DNA of 34,831 nucleotides, from the NCBI GenBank assembly GCA_913050055.1, contig CAJXAT010000015.1:1-34831 (forward strand), written 5' to 3'. This document shows, piece after piece, positions 8,479 to 17,360 of this stretch. A program made the translations under genes and the position numbers. Under the pieces are notes generated by a model that saw only the letters and a program-made list of their open reading frames with translations, was not told the DNA's origin and made no database searches. The DNA comes from an uncultured Flammeovirgaceae bacterium (lineage in GTDB: Bacteria; Bacteroidota; Bacteroidia; Cytophagales; Cyclobacteriaceae). How positions within the stretch are numbered: the stretch's first letter is position 1; every line of letters starts with the position of its first letter.

Positions 8479-9060
8479 CTAACTGATCCATTCGACATGA
8501 TCTTCGATCGGTGGCCTTTGCCCTTCGGCCTTAACCCCAGCTATTTGCCCTAAATAAAAAAATCCCATCAGTCGATCCTCTTCTGCTAAACCAAAGGCTT
8601 CTTTTGCCGGTTCCATGTAAGTGACTCCACCCGTGCTCCAATAGCCTCCTAAGCCATATGCATTCGCCGTCAGGTAAATATTTTGAACAGCACAACCCAC
8701 GGCTGCAATTTCCTCCACTTCTCTAATTTTAACGGAAGTGCTCCTTTTCATGATAATCATGATCACATGAGAGGCACGCTTGGGTCCTTTGGCTAGATTT
8801 TCATACTTAGCCGTTAAAAAATTTCCTTCTTGCGAAGCCACTTTTTTATAAATTTCTGCTTGCTTTCTTCCCAATTCCTCCCGTCCTTTTCCCGCATACA
8901 CTTTAAATCTCCAAGGGACAGTCATTTTATGGGTAGGCGCCCAGTGGGCATTATTTAAAATTTGCCAAATGATCTCCTCCTCAATTTTTTCATTCTTATA
9001 ATCTCTTGGATAAATGGACCGGCGAGAAGCAATCATTTGATTAAAAGCTGAAATATTCAT
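8479..9060 (-). CDS. Nitroreductase-family FMN oxidoreductase
   Basis: A 193-residue member of the nitroreductase fold (FMN-dependent NAD(P)H oxidation; nitro compounds, quinones or other electrophiles as acceptors). Seen: the N-terminal phosphate-binding SRRSIYPRDY (family R-R-S...), WAPTHKMTVPWRFKVY (the family A-P-S...Q-P-W segment), and EEIAAVGCAVQNIYLTANAYGLGGYWSTG, a hallmark helix plus FMN loop. It ends with LMGFFYLGQIAG before a short tail. Length is normal. It is a single-gene unit convergent with the SNF2 helicase (63 bp apart) and divergent from polA (176 bp between starts). The physiological substrate cannot be inferred. Confidence 0.9.
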   Translation of the reverse strand: MNISAFNQMIASRRSIYPRDYKNEKIEEEIIWQILNNAHWAPTHKMTVPWRFKVYAGKGREELGRKQAEIYKKVASQEGNFLTAKYENLAKGPKRASHVIMIIMKRSTSVKIREVEEIAAVGCAVQNIYLTANAYGLGGYWSTGGVTYMEPAKEAFGLAEEDRLMGFFYLGQIAGVKAEGQRPPIEDHVEWIS

Positions 9061-9236
9061 TTTTTATTGGTTTTTTATAGCAGTCGAAATTACACAGAGC
9101 CGTTCAATCCACAATTTTTTTATCTCTTTTATTTTCTTTTTCCTCTTGGTTTGTCTGACCTTTTTTCCTCGTGACCTCCGTGGATTTTTCCTCTTCCATC
9201 CCAATAAAACAGTAGAATCCTCATACCTTTACTTGT

Positions 9237-12008
9237 ATGAGTGAAAATCCTTCAAAATTGTTTTTGCTAGATGCAATGGCGCTTATTTACAGAGCTCACT
9301 TTGCCTTAAGTAAAAATCCAAGAATCAATTCCAGTGGCATCAATACGGGTGCCGTTATGGGTTTTACCAATACACTCCTTGAGATCATTAATAAAGAGAA
9401 ACCCTCACACATTGGGGTGGCATTTGACACCCATGCTCCCACGTTTCGACATAGGGCCTATGCTGAATATAAGGCCAATAGAGAAAAACAACCTGAAGAA
9501 ATCAGCGTTGCCATTCCTTATTGCAAAAAAATTGTCGCAGGATTTGGTATCCCCGTAATCGAGCTAGATGGCTATGAAGCCGATGATCTTATTGGAACCT
9601 TGACTCAAATGGCAGGAAGTGAGTACCAGATTTTTATGATGACCCCAGACAAGGACTATGCCCAATTGGTCAATGAGCATACTTTTCTTTATAAGCCTGC
9701 TTTTATGGGCAATGGTGTAGACATTCTGGGTATTAAAGAGGTATTAGAGAAATTTGATATCAACGAAGTCCATCAAGTCATAGATGTGTTAGGACTCAAG
9801 GGAGATGCGGTCGATAACATCCCTGGTGTACCCGGTATCGGAGATAAAACCGCTTCTAAATTACTCAAAGAATATGGCTCCTTAGAAGAAATTGTGGCCA
9901 ACCAGCATTTATTAACCGGCAGTGTAAAAAAGAAAATCGAAGAATTCGGGGAACAAGGCCTTTTTTCTAAAGAATTAGCCACCATTAAACTGGACTGCCC
10001 CATTACTTTTGATGAAGAAGCCTTGCGTTATTCTGGGCCCATAGAAGATTTAATTGTCCCAATATTGGAGGAATTGGAACTGCGCACCATTGCAAAACGT
10101 GTTTTTGGTGTTCCAACTGCACAGAAAACAGCTTCGAGTCAACTGGGCCTCTTTGAAAACACCTCCCCAAACGTGGAAACTACGACCCTCGCCAGAAAAA
10201 ATATAGAAACCACGCCACACAAGTATCAATGTCTCACTTCACCCAAAGAAAGAAAACAACTCATTGAAACATTGGGCGCTATCTCTGAGTTTTGTTTTGA
10301 TACGGAAACCACTAGTCTCAATACGCTAGACGCTGAATTGGTCGGCTTGGCCATCTCTTATGAAAAAGGAACCGCTTTTTATGTCCCTTTCCCCGAGGAT
10401 CGAACCTCCACGCAAGTACTCATTAATGAATTTAAATCAATTTTTGAAAATGAGGCCATCATAAAAATTGGTCAGAATCTTAAATATGATATTCAAATTT
10501 TGCGAAATTATGATGTCACGGTCAAGGGCAAAATATTTGATACCATGCTCGCACATTATCTCATTGATCCAGAGCAAGCCCATGGTATGGATGCCTTGGC
10601 AGAGGCCTATCTAAATTATGCCCCCGTAAGTATCGCAAAGCTCATCGGCCCCAAGGGGAAAAAGCAAAAAAGTATGCGCGACGCGCCACTAGAAGAGATT
10701 ACCGAATATGCTGGAGAAGATGCTGATATTACTTTTCAGCTCAAAGAAAAATTGGCCCTTGAAGTCGCTGAGCGTAACTTAGACAAACTCCTCCACGAAG
10801 TAGAAGAGCCGCTTTCATTCGTGCTTGCAGACATGGAATACAGCGGCGTAAGTATCGATGAGAAGGCCCTGAGTGAATTGAGCGATGAGCTTCAAACAGA
10901 AAGCTTAAGAGTCCAAACAGAGATCTTTGAAATCGCAGGAGAAACGTTCAATATCAGTTCTCCCAAACAGCTGGGATCCATTTTATTTGAGAAATTAAAA
11001 CTCATTGAAAAGCCTAAAAAAACAAAGACGGGCCAATATGCCACGGGCGAAGATATTCTTTCAAAAATGGCGCCTGCACATGAGATTGCTAATAAGATTT
11101 TAGAGTTCCGAGAATACCAAAAACTGAAATCAACCTATGTCGATGCCCTGCCACGCATGGTCAATCCGAAAGACCAGCGGGTCCATACAGATTACCGCCA
11201 AACAGTAGCCGTCACAGGCCGTCTCAGCTCAAATAATCCCAACTTACAAAACATCCCTATTCGAACCAAGAAAGGACGTGAGATACGGAAAGCTTTCATT
11301 ACCTTAAATAGTGATTTTGTACTGCTTGCAGCAGATTATTCCCAAATTGAGCTGCGCATTATGGCCTCTTTTTCAAAAGATAAAAGTATGATGGATGCCT
11401 TCAGGCTTGGCAAGGATATTCATGCCACTACGGCCAGCAAAGTTTTCGGTGTTCCCTTAGAGCAGGTAGATACCGACATGCGTAGAAAAGCCAAAGAAGT
11501 CAATTTTGGTATCATTTATGGGATGTCTGCTTTTGGCCTCTCTCAAAATTTAAATATTTCGCGGAGTGAAGCTGCCGAGATTATTGAGGCCTATTGGAAA
11601 GAATTCCCCTCAGTGCGGATCTACATGGATGAATGCATCGCAAAAGCCAAAGAGCAAGGTTATGTAGAAACCATCTTAGGTCGAAGACGCTACCTACGCA
11701 ACATCAATGCAGGTAATTTTACTATGCGCGGATATGACGAAAGAAATGCCATCAATGCCCCTATTCAAGGTTCTGCCGCTGATTTAATTAAAGTCGCCAT
11801 GATCAATATTCACGATTGGATGAAAAAGGAAAAACTTGCCTCAAGAATGTTGATGCAAGTCCATGATGAATTGGTGTTTGAAGTACATTATTCTGAAATC
11901 ACGCGGGTCCAAGAAAAAATAAAAGAATTGATGGTCAATGCCATAAAATTAGACGTCCCCATGGAGGTCGGCATCGGTAGGGGTAAGAATTGGCTAGAAG
12001 CACATTAG
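9237..12008 (+). CDS. polA: DNA polymerase I
   Basis: A 923-residue family A polymerase for Okazaki-fragment processing and repair. Three domains are readable. The N-terminal 5' nuclease (1-~300) starts with FLLDAMALIYRAHFAL and contains GYEADDLIGTL and the helix-hairpin-helix region GVPGIGDKTASKLL. The proofreading exonuclease (~335-530) is intact: FDTETTSL (D355, E357), GQNLKYDIQ and YAGEDADI provide the three Exo motifs. The polymerase domain has DYSQIELRI (motif A, D700), RRKAKEVNFGIIYG (motif B) and MQVHDELVFEV (motif C, D877). All catalytic residues are present, so it should be a three-activity enzyme. Length is normal (E. coli 928). The 176-bp upstream region is pyrimidine-rich on this strand. 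Confidence 0.98.
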   Translation: MSENPSKLFLLDAMALIYRAHFALSKNPRINSSGINTGAVMGFTNTLLEIINKEKPSHIGVAFDTHAPTFRHRAYAEYKANREKQPEEISVAIPYCKKIVAGFGIPVIELDGYEADDLIGTLTQMAGSEYQIFMMTPDKDYAQLVNEHTFLYKPAFMGNGVDILGIKEVLEKFDINEVHQVIDVLGLKGDAVDNIPGVPGIGDKTASKLLKEYGSLEEIVANQHLLTGSVKKKIEEFGEQGLFSKELATIKLDCPITFDEEALRYSGPIEDLIVPILEELELRTIAKRVFGVPTAQKTASSQLGLFENTSPNVETTTLARKNIETTPHKYQCLTSPKERKQLIETLGAISEFCFDTETTSLNTLDAELVGLAISYEKGTAFYVPFPEDRTSTQVLINEFKSIFENEAIIKIGQNLKYDIQILRNYDVTVKGKIFDTMLAHYLIDPEQAHGMDALAEAYLNYAPVSIAKLIGPKGKKQKSMRDAPLEEITEYAGEDADITFQLKEKLALEVAERNLDKLLHEVEEPLSFVLADMEYSGVSIDEKALSELSDELQTESLRVQTEIFEIAGETFNISSPKQLGSILFEKLKLIEKPKKTKTGQYATGEDILSKMAPAHEIANKILEFREYQKLKSTYVDALPRMVNPKDQRVHTDYRQTVAVTGRLSSNNPNLQNIPIRTKKGREIRKAFITLNSDFVLLAADYSQIELRIMASFSKDKSMMDAFRLGKDIHATTASKVFGVPLEQVDTDMRRKAKEVNFGIIYGMSAFGLSQNLNISRSEAAEIIEAYWKEFPSVRIYMDECIAKAKEQGYVETILGRRRYLRNINAGNFTMRGYDERNAINAPIQGSAADLIKVAMINIHDWMKKEKLASRMLMQVHDELVFEVHYSEITRVQEKIKELMVNAIKLDVPMEVGIGRGKNWLEAH

Positions 12009-12024
12009 TAATCTTAAAACCCCT

Positions 12025-12981
12025 ATGATAATGCCCTCATCTCCCACTGAAAATGATATTCGCCGCGCACATGAACGAATCCTTCCACACATTCATAATA
12101 CCCCGGTCCTGACCTCACAATTTATCAATGAACTCGCGGGTGCCCATCTTTTTTTTAAATGTGAAAATTTTCAAAAAACAGGCTCCTTCAAAATGCGTGG
12201 AGCCTCTAATGCCCTTTTTTCCTTGAAGCCTGACGAACGGCTCAATGGGTTTGCTACACATTCCTCGGGGAATCACGCTCAGGCTGTTGCCTACGCTTGT
12301 AAGACTGCCAGCATAAACGCTTACATTGTAATGCCCAAAAATGCCCCCAAGGTAAAAATTGATGCTGTCAAAAATTACGGAGGGAACATTGTTTTTTGCG
12401 AGCCCAACGAAACCGCCCGACAGGAGGCCTGCGCCAAGATCATTCAAGAAACAAATGCGGTGTTTATTCCCCCTTTTGACGATTTAGCAATTATTGCTGG
12501 ACAAGCCTCTTGTGCCAAAGAATTAATTGAAACTCACGCTGATTTAGATTATCTACTCACCCCTGTCGGAGGGGGTGGATTGGCGGCGGGCACGGCCCTA
12601 AGTGTCAAATACTTCTCTCCCAAAACAGAAGTCATCTTGGGGGAACCCCAAAGCGTAAATGATACCTATTTATCCCTCAAAGCAGGTAAAATCATTCCTG
12701 TTTCCCAAACCCACACCATGGCCGATGGCCTCAAAACGACGGTGGGGAAATTAAACTTTGAAATCATCCAAAATCATGTAAAAGAAGTGATTACCGTCTC
12801 TGAGGATGAAATTAGTCGTGCGATGCGAATAATTTGGGAACGACTAAAGATTATCATTGAACCTTCATGTGCAGTCCCCTTTGCTGCCTTATTGGGTCGT
12901 AAAGCTTTTTTTAAAGATAAAAAAGTAGGTATCATTTTGACGGGGGGGAATGTAGATCTGGGAAATTTACCTTTTGTGTAA
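12025..12981 (+). CDS. PLP-dependent threonine/serine dehydratase or serine racemase
   Basis: A fold-type II PLP enzyme of 318 residues that deaminates threonine or serine (to 2-oxobutyrate or pyruvate) or racemises serine. Seen: FFKCENFQKTGSFKMRGA with the Schiff-base lysine K56, SSGNHAQAVAYA (substrate-binding S-S-G-N-H), and PVGGGGLAAGTAL (glycine loop for the PLP phosphate). Near the end is ILTGGNVDLGNL, where the family has a Ser/Cys contact region. There is no C-terminal ACT-like regulatory domain, unlike biosynthetic IlvA (~510 residues), so a catabolic dehydratase or racemase is favoured. Start: ATG 12025; a second in-frame ATG at 12031 is equally possible. It lies 16 bp after polA on the same strand, so co-transcription is likely. 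Confidence 0.9.
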   Translation: MIMPSSPTENDIRRAHERILPHIHNTPVLTSQFINELAGAHLFFKCENFQKTGSFKMRGASNALFSLKPDERLNGFATHSSGNHAQAVAYACKTASINAYIVMPKNAPKVKIDAVKNYGGNIVFCEPNETARQEACAKIIQETNAVFIPPFDDLAIIAGQASCAKELIETHADLDYLLTPVGGGGLAAGTALSVKYFSPKTEVILGEPQSVNDTYLSLKAGKIIPVSQTHTMADGLKTTVGKLNFEIIQNHVKEVITVSEDEISRAMRIIWERLKIIIEPSCAVPFAALLGRKAFFKDKKVGIILTGGNVDLGNLPFV

Positions 12982-13118
12982 ATATCAATAGCGCTTCAAT
13001 TTAACGCTCCCAACTTTCCAGAATCCTTTTTCCATTATCTCAATATTAATCTTTAGCTTTATTTATATTATTTTATTAATAAACGGTTAATCTATTTTTA
13101 ATCCTTAGAGCCCTCCTT

Positions 13119-14003
13119 ATGTCACGTCATTTTTTTGTGCTCATTAACCCGCGATCTGGTCGCGGAAAAAGTCAAAAAATAGGCAAAAAAGTAGCTGCTT
13201 TTTTTAGGCTTCATGAAATAAAATTTGCCGTATTTGAAACCCGTAATGATTGTAGAGGCGCTCAGACCGTCGAAAAAAACTTAACCCTTAATTATACGGA
13301 TTTAATGATTATTGGAGGAGATGGTACCATCAATGAAGCCATCAATGGATTGAAATTAGACCTCCCGGTCTCATTTATTCCTTCGGGAAGTGGCAATGAT
13401 TTTGTGAAGAATCTCCGCATTGGATCTACGTTGGAAATTCAACTCGATACCGCCCTAAACGGACCCATCACTCGAATCGATATCGGTCTATGTAATGATC
13501 GGAAATTCATCAATGGTGTGGGAATCGGTTTTGATGGTCAGATTGCCGCTGACATGATTCATCGAAAGGTTCCGTTTCTCAGCGGTCAGCTCAAATATTA
13601 TTATCATGTCCTTCATATTCTGGGAAGTTACAAATACCGTGGTTTTGACTTGACCATAGATCAAGTCTCTCAAAGACAAAATTTAATTTTATTGACCGTC
13701 GCCAATGGCACCACTTTTGGGGGGGGCTTCAAGTTGACACCCCATGCAAAATTAAATGACGGCAAATTTTCTCTATGTGCGATCGGGAATCTTTCGCCAT
13801 TGCAACGTTATTTGAAGGTCTTAACCCTACAAAAAGGGTCTCATCATCGTCTGAAAGAAGTTTCCTTATTCGATGCAAAAGAAATTAGCATCGGGGAAAA
13901 TCAACAACTCGAAGCTCATATTGATGGCGAGTATTTTAATCAACCCCCTTTCACCATTTCTATCCTCCCAAGCGCCCTTCAAATCAGGGCCTTTTTATTT
14001 TAA
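13119..14003 (+). CDS. Diacylglycerol kinase-family lipid kinase (YegS/DgkB type)
   Basis: A 294-residue soluble lipid kinase of the DAGK catalytic family. Seen: LINPRSGRGKS (N-terminal nucleotide-binding loop), IIGGDGTINEAINGL (GGDGT at 66-70, ATP-binding signature) and PSGSGNDFVKNL (P-x-G-x-x-N-D-F). The C-terminal half has NGTTFGGGFKLTPHAKLNDGKF and DGEYF, typical of YegS/DgkB beta-sandwich lobes. The likely role is phosphorylating diacylglycerol or a related lipid alcohol for membrane lipid recycling; the true lipid substrate is not readable. The upstream gap of 137 bp is AT-rich. Its last 20 bp overlap the end of the convergent lgt gene, so the two coding sequences share the terminal region. 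Confidence 0.93.
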   Translation: MSRHFFVLINPRSGRGKSQKIGKKVAAFFRLHEIKFAVFETRNDCRGAQTVEKNLTLNYTDLMIIGGDGTINEAINGLKLDLPVSFIPSGSGNDFVKNLRIGSTLEIQLDTALNGPITRIDIGLCNDRKFINGVGIGFDGQIAADMIHRKVPFLSGQLKYYYHVLHILGSYKYRGFDLTIDQVSQRQNLILLTVANGTTFGGGFKLTPHAKLNDGKFSLCAIGNLSPLQRYLKVLTLQKGSHHRLKEVSLFDAKEISIGENQQLEAHIDGEYFNQPPFTISILPSALQIRAFLF

Positions 14004-14772
14004 ATTTACCGTTTTTACGGGTCACCCAATAGCACGCTCCCGCGATCAAAACCAGCAAGATAGAAATGAATTGTGAATGAGAAATCAACCCTTCTATGAC
14101 AAATCCACGTCTCAGATCTCCTCTAAATATCTCTATGATTGATCTTCCTACAGCATATATCATCACATATAGAAATACCAGTTGTCCATGAAATTGCTGT
14201 CTTCGCTTCAACTGAACTAAAAACAACATCAGAGACCCGATGAAAAAAACTTCATAAAGCTGTGTAGGATGCAGTGGAGTATCTAAGGGTTTTGCTTGAG
14301 ACTTTGCGTCTGTAAACGTTACCCCAAGAAAAGAGTCGGTAGGCAAGCCATGACAACAACCCGCAAAAAAACAGCCCAATCGACCAAAACCATGTATAAT
14401 CGTAGCGATTATAGAAAGAATGTCGAGCATGGGAAATATGGGCCATTTCTCTTTTCTAAAATACCAAATCACTGTAGGTATTACAAAAATCAAAGATCCA
14501 TAAAAAACAAAGCCTTGTCTGAAGTTTTTAAGTAGGTTCTCAGGATTCGAAAAATAATAAGCAGGATCTTCAAAATAGAAAAAGACCTTTCCTCCTACGA
14601 CAGCGGCAGAAATGATCAGTATGGTTAACGTTTGCACCTTATCCGGCTCAATACCTAGCTCTTTTTTGAACACTTTTATCCCATACATATAGGAAGTAAG
14701 CGCGCCAATCATAATGAAGAAACCATAGGCATAAAGCGTGATTCCTCCTATTTCTATTAATTCAGGATGCAT
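13984..14772 (-). CDS. lgt: Phosphatidylglycerol-prolipoprotein diacylglyceryl transferase
   Basis: Lgt attaches diacylglycerol from phosphatidylglycerol to the lipobox cysteine of prelipoproteins in the inner membrane. The 262-residue protein has about seven membrane segments. Visible motifs: YAYGFFIMIG in the first helix, the signature HGFGRLGCFFAGCCHGLP, HPTQLYE, and GRSIIEIFRGDLRRG with the conserved catalytic-region arginines. Length is normal. It follows the thioesterase gene by 2 bp on the same strand, so the two form an operon. Its 3' end overlaps the convergent lipid kinase gene by 20 bp. A lipobox-bearing candidate substrate lies at 19953-21347. Confidence 0.96.
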   Translation of the reverse strand: MHPELIEIGGITLYAYGFFIMIGALTSYMYGIKVFKKELGIEPDKVQTLTILIISAAVVGGKVFFYFEDPAYYFSNPENLLKNFRQGFVFYGSLIFVIPTVIWYFRKEKWPIFPMLDILSIIATIIHGFGRLGCFFAGCCHGLPTDSFLGVTFTDAKSQAKPLDTPLHPTQLYEVFFIGSLMLFLVQLKRRQQFHGQLVFLYVMIYAVGRSIIEIFRGDLRRGFVIEGLISHSQFISILLVLIAGACYWVTRKNGKFKIKRP

Positions 14773-14774
14773 TT

Positions 14775-15260
14775 CTATTCAAATTGGTTAGTTTCATTAT
14801 TTTTCGAGCTATCATAGACCTTTATCGCAATTACTTCTGCCTCAGCGGTTATACTACCACTGCTTTCTAGGGTACAACTCATGGTGATTTTACGCCTTTG
14901 GTGCTCGATAACCTGAGCCCTTAACGTAATCATGTCCTTAGTTGGGGTTGGTTTTAAATACTTGATCTTCAACCCTCCGGTCGCATAACGATAGAAGGGG
15001 GTAGAATTAAAGTCTCTATCTTCTTGTTGATAAGCGTATGCCATGGCGGTTCCCATACAATGGCAATCGATGAGCGTCGCCATAACCCCTCCATTGAGCA
15101 CTCGGGGCCAGCCCCTATATTTTTCCTCTGGCTGCCAGTGACAAATGGCGGCGGATCCCTCCCAAAAACTTTTGATTTGAAGGCCTTCTGGATGCTCTGC
15201 ACCACATCCAAAACAAACATTCCCGGGCATATGGTCTTGAAAATATTTTGTCTCTGTCAT
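14775..15260 (-). CDS. PaaI-type hotdog-fold thioesterase
   Basis: A 161-residue hotdog-domain protein, probably hydrolysing an acyl-CoA or other acyl thioester. Seen: an N-terminal CFGCGAEHPEGLQIKSF segment, common to a PaaI-like subgroup, then GWPRVLNGGVMATLIDCHCMG, the family's G-x-x-x-N-G-G...D hotdog helix with the catalytic-type aspartate. The end has LRAQVIEHQRRKITM, the beta-strand with a helix-capping role. The substrate is unknown. It starts 51 bp from the divergent metallo-beta-lactamase-fold gene and ends 2 bp before lgt, which makes it the first gene of a two-gene unit. A functional link to lipoprotein modification is not implied by the sequence. Confidence 0.87.
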   Translation of the reverse strand: MTETKYFQDHMPGNVCFGCGAEHPEGLQIKSFWEGSAAICHWQPEEKYRGWPRVLNGGVMATLIDCHCMGTAMAYAYQQEDRDFNSTPFYRYATGGLKIKYLKPTPTKDMITLRAQVIEHQRRKITMSCTLESSGSITAEAEVIAIKVYDSSKNNETNQFE

Positions 15261-15311
15261 CTGCCTTTGATTACAATCACGCTAAATTACGCATACAAAT
15301 TGTTATTTAAT

Positions 15312-16196
15312 ATGGTTTATACGTTAGATTTAAATTTTTTAGGATATCCCCAATCCATAGCCGCTTATCTGGTCGAGACATCCGCAGGTCCTGTGTTAAT
15401 TGAAACGGGTCCTTACTCCACCTTCGAAATACTTAAAAATGAAATCAAGCGCTGCGGTTTTGAATTGGATGAAATTAAACATGTTTTTTTGAGTCATATT
15501 CACCTAGACCATGCCGGTGCTGCTTGGGCGCTTGCCAAACAAGGGGCCACCATTTATCTGCATCCCTTTGGAAAAACACATTTAGCCCATCCCGAAAAAC
15601 TAATGGAATCTGCCAAGCGCATTTATCAAGAAGATATGGATCGATTATGGGGTCAAATGCATCCCATCTCTATAAATCAATTGCGGAGTACGGTTCATTT
15701 GGAAGAAATCATCATTGGAAATCTCCGCCTGCAGGCGCTTCATACACCCGGTCATGCCAAACATCACATTGCTTGGAAAATGGACGATGTGATCTTTACC
15801 GGCGATGTCGCTGGGGTGAAAATTCAAAAGGGTCCAGTCGTACCTCCGTGCCCACCACCAGACATCAACCTGGAAGATTGGATCCATTCTATAGATCTCA
15901 TTCTTGCCTACGAACCCTCCCAAATTTACCTGACCCATTTTGGTGTGATTAAGGACGTTCCTGCCCATATGCATGCACTTAAAAGCATGATCCATGATTG
16001 GTCCCAATGGGTAAAGAAAAACTGGATGCCCGGCTTTCCCGCCGAAGAACTTACGCCTAAATTCAGTGAATACACCTCACAGCAATTGCTCCGATTGGGT
16101 GTTGATCCACTGGGAATAAAACAATATGAAGCTGCAAACCCCTCATGGATGAGTGTGGCAGGTTTAATCCGATATTGGAAGAAAAAAATGGGTTGA
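15312..16196 (+). CDS. Metallo-beta-lactamase-fold hydrolase
   Basis: A 294-residue MBL-fold enzyme with a binuclear metal site. Seen: FLSHIHLDHAG (H62, H64, D66, H67), HTPGHAKHHIAW (third histidine ligand), VIFTGDVAG (bridging aspartate) and IYLTHFG (last histidine). A C-terminal helical extension of about 90 residues follows the core. The start chosen is ATG 15312, giving MVYTLDLNFLGYP..., the natural first strand of the fold. The longer open frame reaching back to 15024 is the mirror of the thioesterase on the other strand and is not coding. The substrate is unknown; glyoxalase II-like, lactonase and other hydrolase activities all use this fold. It is divergent from the thioesterase with a 51-bp shared upstream region. 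Confidence 0.9.
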   Translation: MVYTLDLNFLGYPQSIAAYLVETSAGPVLIETGPYSTFEILKNEIKRCGFELDEIKHVFLSHIHLDHAGAAWALAKQGATIYLHPFGKTHLAHPEKLMESAKRIYQEDMDRLWGQMHPISINQLRSTVHLEEIIIGNLRLQALHTPGHAKHHIAWKMDDVIFTGDVAGVKIQKGPVVPPCPPPDINLEDWIHSIDLILAYEPSQIYLTHFGVIKDVPAHMHALKSMIHDWSQWVKKNWMPGFPAEELTPKFSEYTSQQLLRLGVDPLGIKQYEAANPSWMSVAGLIRYWKKKMG

Positions 16197-16285
16197 TTTT
16201 TCAGGGAATTTTACACGCTCTGGCCCAATACTAAATCTCCGGTCTCCTATGGATAAAGCAAATAGATTTTTGTATTTTTACCCTT

Positions 16286-17284
16286 ATGGACCGTAGAAAA
16301 TTTATCAAATCCGGCGCATTAATAGGTGCCGTACCCACCCTTACTTCTTTCCATCTATCTACAGAAGTTATCAAACCAAAGGCACTCAAACCAGGCGCTT
16401 CCATTGGGGTCATTGCGCCCTCTGGGGCTTTAAAAAGATCCGATTATGAAACGCTGATGGAAAACTTTCACATGCTGGGTTATCAAATCATCCATACCGA
16501 TAATTTAAGGGTACAAAATGGGTTTCTCGCAGGCACCGATGCACAAAAGATTGAGGACTTACACCACATGTATGAAAACCCCAAGGTTTCAGCCATTTTT
16601 TGTGCTCGAGGTGGATATGGCGCTACGCGACTTCTAGAAAAAATAGATTATTCCTTGATTAGTACAAACTGCAAACCCCTGATCGGATATAGTGATATTA
16701 CCGCCTTGCATTTGGCCATTTATAAAAAATGTGGAATTGTGGGTTTTCACGGGCCCGTGGGAATCTCTACTTTTAACCCTTTTTCAATTCAGCATTTTAA
16801 TGACGTGATTCAAAAGGGGAATAAAAATAAAATAAAAATCGATGATCCCTTAATCATCACACCTGGGGTCGCCACGGGTAAACTCATAGGAGGAAACTTG
16901 TCTCTTTTAATTAGTATGATTGGTACTGATCACGAGATCGATTGGGCCGATCACATTGTCTTCATTGAAGAGGTAGGAGAATCTACTTACCGCATAGACC
17001 GAATGCTTACCCAACTGCGTGCAGCTCAAAAATTTAAAGGGATAAAAGGCATTATTCTAGGCCATTTTACCCGATGTGATGCGCAACCTGGAGACCCCTA
17101 TTATGAGTTTTCAACCAGTCTTAGTGAAGTTTTCAAAGACCGCCTGGGTGATTTAGGCATCCCTGTCATGGGTGGTTTTCCCTTTGGACATGAGGAGAAA
17201 AATGCTACCTTACCCATCGGAATAAGAGCCACTATGGATACAGAAAAAAGGGTTTTGAAATTATTAGAATCTGCCGTCTCATAG
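16286..17284 (+). CDS. LD-carboxypeptidase (peptidase S66) with Tat signal
   Basis: A 332-residue member of the S66 family, which cleaves the L,D-bond releasing terminal D-alanine from murein tetrapeptides. The catalytic set is visible by comparison with LdcA: IGYSDITALH (nucleophile S136), FIEEVGESTYRIDRML (E228) and GFPFGHEEKNATLPIG (H302). ARGGYGATRLL shapes the oxyanion region. The N-terminus reads MDRRKFIKSGALIGAVPTL, a twin-arginine motif (R-R-x-F-x-K) plus a hydrophobic stretch. This suggests export by the Tat system whose TatC is encoded at 1110-1943. Canonical LdcA is cytosolic, so a periplasmic version is notable. Length is slightly above the family's ~300 because of the leader. The methyltransferase gene follows after 76 bp. 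Confidence 0.93.
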   Translation: MDRRKFIKSGALIGAVPTLTSFHLSTEVIKPKALKPGASIGVIAPSGALKRSDYETLMENFHMLGYQIIHTDNLRVQNGFLAGTDAQKIEDLHHMYENPKVSAIFCARGGYGATRLLEKIDYSLISTNCKPLIGYSDITALHLAIYKKCGIVGFHGPVGISTFNPFSIQHFNDVIQKGNKNKIKIDDPLIITPGVATGKLIGGNLSLLISMIGTDHEIDWADHIVFIEEVGESTYRIDRMLTQLRAAQKFKGIKGIILGHFTRCDAQPGDPYYEFSTSLSEVFKDRLGDLGIPVMGGFPFGHEEKNATLPIGIRATMDTEKRVLKLLESAVS

Positions 17285-17360
17285 CTTACTTATCTTCCTG
17301 TTCCCCTCAATTATACGGTGGCCTTTTGCATTCATTCACCTCTTTTTATAAATTCCCATC

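Noticed and set aside
15024-15311. N-terminal extension of the metallo-beta-lactamase frame
   Set aside because: It mirrors the thioesterase gene on the opposite strand, and the extension has no fold-like sequence. The natural fold begins at the ATG at 15312.
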